Of a DNA stretch of 64,000 nt, positions 1 to 7,084 are shown piece by piece. Origin of the DNA: Nostocales cyanobacterium HT-58-2 (GTDB lineage Bacteria; Cyanobacteriota; Cyanobacteriia; Cyanobacteriales; Nostocaceae); NCBI GenBank assembly GCA_002163975.1, contig CP019636.1, positions 5,583,501 to 5,647,500 of the forward strand, written 5' to 3'. Each line of letters opens with the position of its first letter. Positions within the stretch are counted from its first letter, which is position 1. Both the position numbers and the translations under genes were made by a program. The notes beneath the pieces were generated by a model. It did no database searches. It was not told the DNA's origin and saw only the letters and a list, made by a program, of their open reading frames with translations.

Positions 1-1752
1 CGGCGATTACCTTTTTATCGCAGTCATGCACCATTAAGAACCTTACTTTTGCTGTACTCACATGACTGGGATAAATTAGCGCTGTCAATGGTGTTCTACG
101 TCATCAAACACAGCCCGGAGTGGATTCGACCAGTTGTCATTGCCAACATCATAGATATCATCTCTCGCCCTCAAGAACATTCCCTGACACAGCTATGGCT
201 TAATGGGGCGATTTTAGGTATATCTATCGTACAAAATATTCCCACTCACTATTTGCACATCATGACCTTGAGTGCAGCAACCCGCCAAATGGAAACTAAT
301 TTGCGCAATTCGATAACGCAACAGTTGCAAGAGCTTTCCATTGGATTTTACAAGCAACGCAGCATGGGGGTACTACAAGCTAAGCTCCTACGGGACGTGG
401 AAGAAATTCAACTACTGACAAGCTCTATTTTTCAATTTCTGCCTTCAGCATTATTGACGATTGTGATTGCGATCGCAATCACTGCTACGCGTGCCTGGAG
501 GTTTTTATTCTTCTTTGCTGCAACAGTACCGACAGCAGTGATTTTAGTGCAAGTCCTCAAAACGCCGATTCAACAGCGAAATCATATTTTCCGCCGACAA
601 ATGGAGGCGATGTCATCTCACTTGATTGAGATGATTAAACTCGTTCCAGTCACACGGGCACATGGAATCGAAGAAACTGAAATTGAGCGGACACAGCAGC
701 GCCTTAACTCAGTCAAAAGGGCGGCAATGCGTCTAGATGGCATTAATGCTATTACTAATGCATCTAGCTGGGTGACACTGCGCCTGTTTAATACCATTTG
801 TCTAGTGACCTCTGCTTATATGGCTTACACTGGTCGGATGGGCATCACTTCAGGTGACGTGATTCTTTTAACGGGTTATTTTGATGCTCTCACCAGTTCC
901 ATTGTGCAAATTCTGGCAGTGTTACCACAGATTGGTACAGGTTTTGAGTCTATTCGGTCGGTGGGTGAAATTTTGGAGTGTCCAGATATAGAGCAGAATC
1001 AAGGCAAGCACCCAGTTAGGCAAGTGCGAGGAGAATTTTTATTTGATGCTGTCAGCTTTACCTATCCTAACAGTGAGCATCCAGCAATTGATAAGATTTC
1101 GCTTCATGTTAATCCTAGTGAAACAATTGCAATTGTCGGTCCCTCTGGAGCCGGAAAATCAACCTTGTTGAATCTTCTGATTGGTTTTCTCCGACCAACA
1201 CAAGGACATATTTATCTCGACGGGCAAGACATGAATGCTTTGGATTTAAGAACTTATCGGCAATTTGTGTCGGTTGTTCCCCAAGAAACAATTCTGTTTG
1301 AAGGGACTGTACGGGAAAATATTCTTTATGGGTTGCAAAACGTGAGCGATTCTCAATTACAACAAGCAATCCAAGATGCCAACGCACTAGAATTTATCCT
1401 CAATTTACCCCAAGGACTTCATACTTTAATTGGAGAAAATGGCACAAAACTCTCAGGTGGACAACGCCAGCGCCTCGCCATTGCTCGTGCTTTGGTTCGT
1501 CATCCCAAAGTGCTGTTTTTAGATGAAGCAACAGCTTCAGTTGATACAGCGTCAGAAGCTTTGATTCAAGAGGCGCTTGAACGCTTGATGAAAAACTGTA
1601 CAACATTTGTCGTTGCCCATCGACTTTCTACAATCCGTAAAGCTGACCGGATTATTGTGTTAGATGGTGGACGGATTGTGGAAATTGGTAATCATCAACA
1701 GTTACTACATCAAAATGGTTTATATGCACACTTGATTGCATTGCAAGTGTAG
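1..1752 (+). CDS. ABC exporter, fused membrane and ATPase domains (5' end outside window)
   Basis: Half-transporter of the MsbA/LmrA type: an N-terminal membrane domain of about 300 residues followed by one nucleotide-binding domain. The ATPase motifs are all visible: Walker A GPSGAGKST (about 1138-1164), signature LSGGQRQR (about 1450), Walker B VLFLDEA (about 1510) and the switch histidine in VAHRLST (about 1615). A homodimer in the cytoplasmic membrane exporting lipid, drug or peptide is expected; the substrate cannot be told. The frame is open to base 1, and the residues before the first possible start (TTG at 49) look like the usual amphipathic start of the membrane domain. The gene therefore very probably begins upstream of the window. 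It ends just before a short palindromic repeat. Confidence 0.93.
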   Translation, partial: RRLPFYRSHAPLRTLLLLYSHDWDKLALSMVFYVIKHSPEWIRPVVIANIIDIISRPQEHSLTQLWLNGAILGISIVQNIPTHYLHIMTLSAATRQMETNLRNSITQQLQELSIGFYKQRSMGVLQAKLLRDVEEIQLLTSSIFQFLPSALLTIVIAIAITATRAWRFLFFFAATVPTAVILVQVLKTPIQQRNHIFRRQMEAMSSHLIEMIKLVPVTRAHGIEETEIERTQQRLNSVKRAAMRLDGINAITNASSWVTLRLFNTICLVTSAYMAYTGRMGITSGDVILLTGYFDALTSSIVQILAVLPQIGTGFESIRSVGEILECPDIEQNQGKHPVRQVRGEFLFDAVSFTYPNSEHPAIDKISLHVNPSETIAIVGPSGAGKSTLLNLLIGFLRPTQGHIYLDGQDMNALDLRTYRQFVSVVPQETILFEGTVRENILYGLQNVSDSQLQQAIQDANALEFILNLPQGLHTLIGENGTKLSGGQRQRLAIARALVRHPKVLFLDEATASVDTASEALIQEALERLMKNCTTFVVAHRLSTIRKADRIIVLDGGRIVEIGNHQQLLHQNGLYAHLIALQV

Positions 1753-1760
1753 TGTGTCTT

Positions 1761-1782
1761 ATACCATTTCACGAAATGGTAT
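1761..1782. repeat. Short palindrome, solo copy of a dispersed repeat end
   Basis: Arms ATACCATTTC and GAAATGGTAT (10 bp each) are separated by 2 bases. The first 18 bases match one terminus of the larger inverted-repeat element at 10040-10155. It lies just after the ABC exporter stop codon and could also act as a weak terminator, although no T-run follows. Confidence 0.6.
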
Positions 1783-1804
1783 GACGTATGTTAAATCTCA
1801 ACCA

Positions 1805-2773
1805 TTAACTCGCCACTGTAAAGCGAAGTTGCAGGTAAGCCGCAATCTCGGCTAGGGCAGTTCTACCAGATGGAATGACTCCGCCCATTTGAAAAAAGCC
1901 GTGTAACACACCAGGATACCGGGTAAGTGTGACAAGACAGCCAGCGTCCCGCAACTGTTGAGCATAAGCTTCTCCCTCATCCCGTTGAGGATCGAGTTCT
2001 GCTGTAATGATGAGTGCAGGTGGAAGGTTCGACAGGTCAGAAGCACGTAGAGGAGAAGCGTACGGCTTTTCACGCTCAGCCTGATTGGGAACGTACATTG
2101 CAATCTGACTCAGTTTGTTTTCACGCGATCGCGCTGGATGAAGAAAGTCTAATTCACGCCATGATGCAGTGTCGGTTGCCAAGTCAGTGTCAGGACAAAT
2201 AAGAATCTGTGCAATCGGGCGATTGGCGTTACGATCTCGACACATCAAACACACCACCGCAGTTAGAAGCCCACCAGCACTATCACCGCCTACCGCCACT
2301 CTGGAAGCATCAATACGAAGCTCTTGGGCGTGCTGGATAACCCACTGTAATGCAGCAAAGCAGTCTTCTGGCGCAGCAGGGAAGGGAGACTCAGGAGCTA
2401 GTTGGTAGTCTACCGATGCGATCACGCAACCACTCGCGTTAGCCACAACTCGAAGCGGACGATCATGAGTATCAAAGCCACCACTGATGAACCCGCCACC
2501 GTGAAAGTACACCAGAACTGGTAGCGGGGTGTCGTTGGACTTCCCTTGCGGCCTGTACAATCGAAGTGGGATAGCAGGTGTAGATGGAACTTTATAGTCT
2601 TCAACGGCTTCTACCTCTTCAATAGATCCTGCAAGCGGAATCACCTGTCGATAGCCATATCGTACTAGTTCAACTGGGTCAGCATCAGGAGGTGGGGATG
2701 CTGCTTGCGCTTGCATTTGTTGCACAAGAGCACGGGTATCTGCCGTCATTCTGGCAAAGATGTCGTTCTTCAT
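1805..2773 (-). CDS. Alpha/beta hydrolase, hormone-sensitive-lipase (HSL) family esterase
   Basis: A 322-residue cytoplasmic esterase/lipase. The HSL-family oxyanion motif HGGGF is at residues 91-95, the nucleophile elbow GDSAGG at 163-168 (Ser165), and the acid and base are probably Asp261 (in ELDPQRDEG) and His291 (in GVLHGFF). All expected catalytic residues are present and the length is normal. It should hydrolyse short-chain carboxylic esters; the natural substrate is unknown. It stands alone, with the convergent ABC exporter on one side and a gene remnant on the other. No signal peptide is seen. Confidence 0.92.
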   Translation of the reverse strand: MKNDIFARMTADTRALVQQMQAQAASPPPDADPVELVRYGYRQVIPLAGSIEEVEAVEDYKVPSTPAIPLRLYRPQGKSNDTPLPVLVYFHGGGFISGGFDTHDRPLRVVANASGCVIASVDYQLAPESPFPAAPEDCFAALQWVIQHAQELRIDASRVAVGGDSAGGLLTAVVCLMCRDRNANRPIAQILICPDTDLATDTASWRELDFLHPARSRENKLSQIAMYVPNQAEREKPYASPLRASDLSNLPPALIITAELDPQRDEGEAYAQQLRDAGCLVTLTRYPGVLHGFFQMGGVIPSGRTALAEIAAYLQLRFTVAS

Positions 2774-2955
2774 GTAACCTGTTGCGTTATCTATGGTTGT
2801 CTATGCTTCTCCAATGTGGAATATTAAAGAATACCAACTGAAAATGTCTTGTCAATTTTTGCAAATAATTGGTCAAATTTTGCGATTATGCTCGACTACG
2901 ACTGCTATTTTCTGTCAGTACGATAGGCTTTGGGTGTGAGAATCTCGTAAATAGA

Positions 2956-3117
2956 ACAGACAAAACAATCTTAAACAATCAGTTTGGGGATTTGATTTTC
3001 TTCGCCACATCGACCAACGAGTGCACAACCGAAGATTTGTTATTTTTTTGCCAAGCAATAGCGATTTCCAGTGGTGCGATCGCCCGGTTTAAGCTCCGCT
3101 TATCGCTTCAGTTGTCA
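2956..3117 (-). pseudogene. Duplicated 3' end of a lysR gene (remnant)
   Basis: This stretch nearly repeats 3935-4060, the 3' end of the intact lysR gene, in the same orientation. Read on the minus strand it encodes the same terminal residues (LEIAIAWQKNNKSSVVHSL then a slightly different tail). The similarity runs on past the stop codon into a shared ACAGACAAAACA stretch. After a GCGATCGC site a short segment is inserted before similarity resumes at CGCTTCAG. No start or DNA-binding domain remains. It fills most of the gap between the esterase and the kinase-like gene. Confidence 0.75.
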
Positions 3118-3142
3118 TTAGAACTGAGCCTTACTCATACTA

Positions 3143-3853
3143 TCAAAACCCCAAGTAGCGTGAAGCTAAGCTGTGCCAGAGGCGATAGCTTCTGCGAATA
3201 ATATCCAGGACATAGTAGGGCACCCGTAGCCGAAGCGGGGTGAGGAGAGGGCGGTATAGCCAGTAGTACGCCCTTTTTAAGTCATTCCACTTTGAGCAGG
3301 TCTCCTCATGAAGGAAGTCAGAAACATCTACAACCAGTCCCCTGCCTTTGTGCATCATGACGTTACGTCCATGAACGTCATGAGGATGAAGACCGCGTCT
3401 ACGCGCATAGTCCAAGGCTTGGTCTATGTCTTTTATAACCTGCTGAGGTATCCGTAGACCAAGGTGTACACAGTCGTAGAGGGTGACTCCATGTAGCCGT
3501 TTGAGGACTAAGAAGCCATCAGAGGCATACAGACACTCGGAGAAGGAAGGGTGGGAACCCAGGCGGCGGTAGACCTCCACCTCCTCTTCAAAACCTGGGC
3601 GTCCGGGCGCGTAAATCTTTACTACTTGGTCAGGGTAGTCAGGGTGATAGACCACTGCAGCGTAGTTCCCCGTCCCGACAAGCCGCCAAGGTTTAGGGAC
3701 AAAGTGCACTGACACCGGATTTTTTGGATCGACGCTCTGAATCTGGAGCTTAGGAAGTAGCTCTTCGTGGATACTAGATATCATCCAATTTATGTGCGCT
3801 CCATCCATATAAGGTCCTTGAAAGTAGCCTTGCTGTAACGAACCGCCATACAA
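3143..3853 (-). CDS. Serine/threonine protein kinase-like protein
   Basis: A 236-residue protein with a compact kinase-like fold. It shows a glycine-rich loop GTGNYAAV (about 60-67), an ATP-lysine in VVKIY (about 79), a catalytic-loop-like HPHDVHGRN (about 156-164) and a metal-site-like VVDVSDF (about 174-180). It is shorter than Hanks-type kinases and resembles RIO/ABC1-type minimal kinases; it may equally phosphorylate a small molecule. The coding sequence looks clearly richer in G and C than its neighbours. It is flanked by two direct copies of a lysR 3' end, which suggests acquisition. Starts at Met16 or Met24 are possible alternatives. Confidence 0.78.
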   Translation of the reverse strand: MYGGSLQQGYFQGPYMDGAHINWMISSIHEELLPKLQIQSVDPKNPVSVHFVPKPWRLVGTGNYAAVVYHPDYPDQVVKIYAPGRPGFEEEVEVYRRLGSHPSFSECLYASDGFLVLKRLHGVTLYDCVHLGLRIPQQVIKDIDQALDYARRRGLHPHDVHGRNVMMHKGRGLVVDVSDFLHEETCSKWNDLKRAYYWLYRPLLTPLRLRVPYYVLDIIRRSYRLWHSLASRYLGF

Positions 3854-3947
3854 TGGTTAAAACTTTTATACACTGAAGCTTGCAAAAATCAAAGTTTTTT
3901 AGCTACCCTACCTTTTGTTTTAGGGTTCTAGTCCACAGACAAAACAT

Positions 3948-4835
3948 TCAGTTTGTGAGTTTGATTTTCTTCGCCACATCAATCAACGAGTGTACAACCG
4001 AAGATTTATTATTTTTTTGCCAAGCAATAGCGATTTCCAGTGGTGCGATCGCTTCAGCAAGTTGGCGGAAGACGACACCAGAATTTTGCTTTTCTTGATG
4101 GATTGCAGTCACCAGTGAAACCCCTACCCCAGCCCCCACAAAACTGATCGCAACTTCTGGTGGTGTCGCTTCTTGAACGATACGTGGCGCGAAACCAATG
4201 TGCTGGCAAGTATTGATGATTTGGTCGTAATAATCAGGTTTAACGTGTCTGGGGAATAAAACAAATGGTTCTTCTGCAAGCGATCGCAATGATAACTGAG
4301 GCAGTTTCACTAACGGATGATTTTCCGGCAAGACTGCAACGATTTGATCCCAGATAACGACTTCTGTTTGTAAATCATCTGCATGAATAGGCAAGTGCAG
4401 GAACCCAACATCAATCTCACTTGCTTGCAACGCTTGTACTTGCGCTGCAGTGGGCATTTCCAGTAAATTAATTTCTATATGAGGAAAATCTTGGCGAAAC
4501 GCCTGAATGATTTCCGGCAGTATTCGATTAAAAGCACAAATTGAAAACCCGATTTTAAGCGTAGTTTGTTTGCCACGACTTGCCAGCTTTGCTGCTTGGA
4601 CAGCCATCTCTGCTTGCGCAAGTGTCAGCCGCGCCTCCTCCAAAAATGCGTGTCCTGCTTCCGTAAGAGTCACACTGCGCTTCGTTCGGTGAAATAACTC
4701 AACACCCAGTTCTTCTTCCAAGTGGCGAATTTGACGGCTGAGTGGCGGTTGTTCCATGTACAATCGTTCGGCGGCACGACGGAAATTTAATTCCTCAGCA
4801 ACAGTAACGAAATATTTTATCTGTCGCAGTTCCAT
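3948..4835 (-). CDS. LysR-family transcriptional regulator
   Basis: A 295-residue regulator with the family's N-terminal winged helix-turn-helix (residues 1-60, including the conserved LNFRRAAERL and QPPLSRQIRHLEEELG segments) and a C-terminal periplasmic-binding-like effector domain (about 90-290). The length is standard. The N-terminal wording is closest to the BenM/CatM/HcaR-like subgroup, whose effectors are often aromatic acids; that is inference. It is divergent from an oxidoreductase cassette beginning at 5040. A perfect 9-bp-arm palindrome lies 3 bases upstream of its start, so self-repression with activation of the divergent genes is likely. Confidence 0.95.
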   Translation of the reverse strand: MELRQIKYFVTVAEELNFRRAAERLYMEQPPLSRQIRHLEEELGVELFHRTKRSVTLTEAGHAFLEEARLTLAQAEMAVQAAKLASRGKQTTLKIGFSICAFNRILPEIIQAFRQDFPHIEINLLEMPTAAQVQALQASEIDVGFLHLPIHADDLQTEVVIWDQIVAVLPENHPLVKLPQLSLRSLAEEPFVLFPRHVKPDYYDQIINTCQHIGFAPRIVQEATPPEVAISFVGAGVGVSLVTAIHQEKQNSGVVFRQLAEAIAPLEIAIAWQKNNKSSVVHSLIDVAKKIKLTN

Positions 4836-4838
4836 AGC

Positions 4839-4861
4839 GGTGATACCTATTTGGTATCACC
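4839..4861. promoter_or_regulatory. Probable LysR operator (inverted repeat)
   Basis: A perfect inverted repeat, GGTGATACC and GGTATCACC, with a 5-base spacer. It contains the T-N11-A type core expected of LysR-family recognition sites. It lies between the lysR start (4835) and the divergent oxidoreductase genes, as in typical LysR-controlled pairs. Confidence 0.7.
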
Positions 4862-5039
4862 TTAGCGCAAAAAAGGTCTTGGACAAAACTTTGAGAGCCA
4901 CTACATAATGAAAATGAAAGTTGCAATTAAGAGGGAATAGGCAACAAGCAACAGGTCACATTAAACCTTATTGCTCATCAGCAATCAACAAGCCTTTCCT
5001 TTTAAAACAATTTACACAATCCAGCAAAGAGGAATGATC

Positions 5040-5396
5040 ATGCGATGCAAAGATAAAGTTGCCCTGGTGACTGGGGGGAGCTCAGGTATTGGTCGTGCGA
5101 CCGCAGTTGCATTTGCAACAGAAGGCGCAAGCGTTGTCGTTGCCAGTCGCCGTGAGGATGAGGGTCACGAGACGGTGCGAATGATTACCGATGCTGGTGG
5201 GAAAGCGACTTTCATCCAGACAGATGTCGCCAATAGTGACGAGATTCAAAGGTTCATCGACAAGACATTCGATATCTACGGACGATTAGATAGTGCTTTT
5301 AATAACGCTTTATCTCACTCTCAAGAGTTTGCGAAGAAATCAAAGGAACTTCTTGATGAACCACTGGAAATGACTTTTTTACGCGAGATTAGTTAA
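5040..5396 (+). CDS. Truncated short-chain dehydrogenase/reductase (probable pseudogene)
   Basis: Begins as a classical SDR: the TGGSSGIGRA cofactor motif (residues 10-19), the strand ending in VASRRE, and the adenine-pocket D in TDVAN. An FNNA, equivalent to the NNAG motif, is near residue 88. The reading frame then ends at about 118 residues. Family members have about 250, so the catalytic Ser-Tyr-Lys region is missing. The last 25 residues do not look like SDR sequence and may come from a deletion junction. ATG 5040 is preferred because AGAGG lies 7 bases upstream; ATG 5034 is too close to it. It cannot be an active SDR alone. Confidence 0.75.
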   Translation: MRCKDKVALVTGGSSGIGRATAVAFATEGASVVVASRREDEGHETVRMITDAGGKATFIQTDVANSDEIQRFIDKTFDIYGRLDSAFNNALSHSQEFAKKSKELLDEPLEMTFLREIS

Positions 5397-5406
5397 CTCA
5401 ACGCAA

Positions 5407-5961
5407 ATGGATAATATGTGGAAACAGCGATTATTCGCAATAACTTTATCTGTTTACCTAGTGCTTGTTCTGTTATTGCAAACCTCTGGAGGAAAAACTT
5501 TGGCTGCTGATAAATTTGTAGCTTATGACAGGAGTGTTTCAGCAAACTTGATTTCATCGAAGACTAAGACCACTCAAGACCGCTATAAACAAGGTTTAGA
5601 AGCATTGGAGAAAATAAGTGGGACTTCTGGTGAAAGAGTAGTTAACAGTTTCAAAGACATCGCTCCTGATTTGGGACGCTACATCATCGAGTTTAGCTAT
5701 GGCGACATTTTTTCCCGTCCCGGACTAGACCTGAAAACTAGGGAACTTTCTGCAGTTGCCGCATTAACTGCTATGGATAAAGTTGGTATCCAAGTTGCTC
5801 TAAACGTTCACATTAATGCAGCATTAAATGTTGGCGCAACTCAACAAGAAATTGTTGAGATCATGATGAATATGTTGCCTTATGCTGGCTTCCCATCTGT
5901 CCAAAATGGCATTAATGTTGCAAGAGTTGTCTTCCAAGAGCGAGAGAAAAAACAAAGTTAA
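5407..5961 (+). CDS. Secreted carboxymuconolactone decarboxylase (CMD) family protein
   Basis: A 184-residue protein with an N-terminal signal peptide (hydrophobic segment about residues 10-28, likely cleavage after TLAA) followed by one CMD/AhpD-like domain (about 80-175), including the family-like segments LKTRELSAVAALTAM and HINAALNVGAT. No CxxC redox pair is present, so it is of the decarboxylase rather than AhpD peroxidase type. Function is unknown. It lies 10 bases after the truncated SDR and 28 bases before the aldo/keto reductase, consistent with one transcript controlled by the divergent LysR. An internal ATG at 5416 could also serve as the start. Confidence 0.88.
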   Translation: MDNMWKQRLFAITLSVYLVLVLLLQTSGGKTLAADKFVAYDRSVSANLISSKTKTTQDRYKQGLEALEKISGTSGERVVNSFKDIAPDLGRYIIEFSYGDIFSRPGLDLKTRELSAVAALTAMDKVGIQVALNVHINAALNVGATQQEIVEIMMNMLPYAGFPSVQNGINVARVVFQEREKKQS

Positions 5962-5989
5962 TCTTGTTTGACTTTTAGGAGAAATAAAC

Positions 5990-6979
5990 ATGAAAACCAG
6001 ACAATTAGGCAATAGTTCACTAACTGTTTCCGCCCTTGGACTTGGTTGTATGAGTATGTCTGGAATCTATGGCACTCATGACGAGCAAGAATCCATTGCG
6101 ACTATCCATCGCGCAATTGACCTCGGCGTGACCTTTCTCGACACCGCAGATGTCTACGGTAAGGGACATAATGAAGAGTTAGTGGGGAAAGCGATTCGGG
6201 ATAGACGTGACAAGGTTATTATTGCGACTAAATTTGGACTAGCGGGAATTAGTCCTAGCGGTCAAGTCATGCCAGTTAACGGTAGACCTGAATATGTGCG
6301 TGCGGCGTGTGAAGCGAGCTTAAACCGTCTTGGTGTTGATGTCATTGACCTCTACTACCAACATCGGGTAGACCCCAGCACACCAATTGAAGAAACTGTC
6401 GGGGCAATGGCAGAATTGGTACGTGAAGGCAAAGTGCGGTATCTCGGTCTTTCCGAAGCATCTGCCAGGACTATCCGCAAAGCGCACGCTGTCCATCCCA
6501 TAACCGCGTTGCAAAGCGAGTATTCATTGTGGACGCGGGATGTGGAAGCGGAAATATTACCTACTTGTCGGGAATTGGGCATTGGTTTTGTCTGCTGGAG
6601 TCCCTTGGGGCGAGGTTTTTTGACCGGACAAATCAAAAGCTCTGATGATTTAGCCTCTCAAGACTGGCGGCGGAATGCACCCCGTTTTCAAGGCGAGAAT
6701 TTCCAACGTAATTTACAATTAGTCAAGAAATTGCAAACTATGGCAGAACAAAAACAATGTACTCCTGCTCAGCTGGCGTTAGCTTGGCTGCTGGCACAAG
6801 GAAACGATATAGTTCCCATTCCCGGTACAAAACGACAAACCTATCTTGAGGAGAATATTGGTGCGTTGGACTTGCAATTGACTGGGGATGAACTAGCCCA
6901 AATTGATGCTATCATACCACAGGGAATAGCTGCAGGTTCGCGCTATCCTATCGCATTAATGCAGATGGTTAATCTTTAA
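5990..6979 (+). CDS. Aldo/keto reductase
   Basis: A 329-residue NADPH-dependent aldo/keto reductase of the AKR13/YakC-like group. The catalytic tetrad can be placed at Asp51, Tyr56 (in DTADVYG), Lys81 (in ATKFG) and His125 (in YYQHRVD). The NADP-binding segment IPGTKR is near residue 283. Length is normal and all catalytic residues are present. It is the last gene of the cassette divergent from lysR, preceded by an AGGAG ribosome binding site. The reaction is probably reduction of an aldehyde or ketone; the substrate is unknown. Confidence 0.94.
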   Translation: MKTRQLGNSSLTVSALGLGCMSMSGIYGTHDEQESIATIHRAIDLGVTFLDTADVYGKGHNEELVGKAIRDRRDKVIIATKFGLAGISPSGQVMPVNGRPEYVRAACEASLNRLGVDVIDLYYQHRVDPSTPIEETVGAMAELVREGKVRYLGLSEASARTIRKAHAVHPITALQSEYSLWTRDVEAEILPTCRELGIGFVCWSPLGRGFLTGQIKSSDDLASQDWRRNAPRFQGENFQRNLQLVKKLQTMAEQKQCTPAQLALAWLLAQGNDIVPIPGTKRQTYLEENIGALDLQLTGDELAQIDAIIPQGIAAGSRYPIALMQMVNL

Positions 6980-7084
6980 TCTTGAAGATAGCCATAAAAC
7001 AAGCCAAAGTATTGATGTTTGCCAGCTCACACACCTACATTGTTCAATAACCTGTTGAGGCTGCTGTCAAGAAGGCAAAATAAC

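Noticed and set aside
2869..3201. Plus-strand 110-codon frame between the esterase and the kinase-like gene
   Set aside because: It is the antisense of the duplicated lysR 3' end and has no protein-like features.
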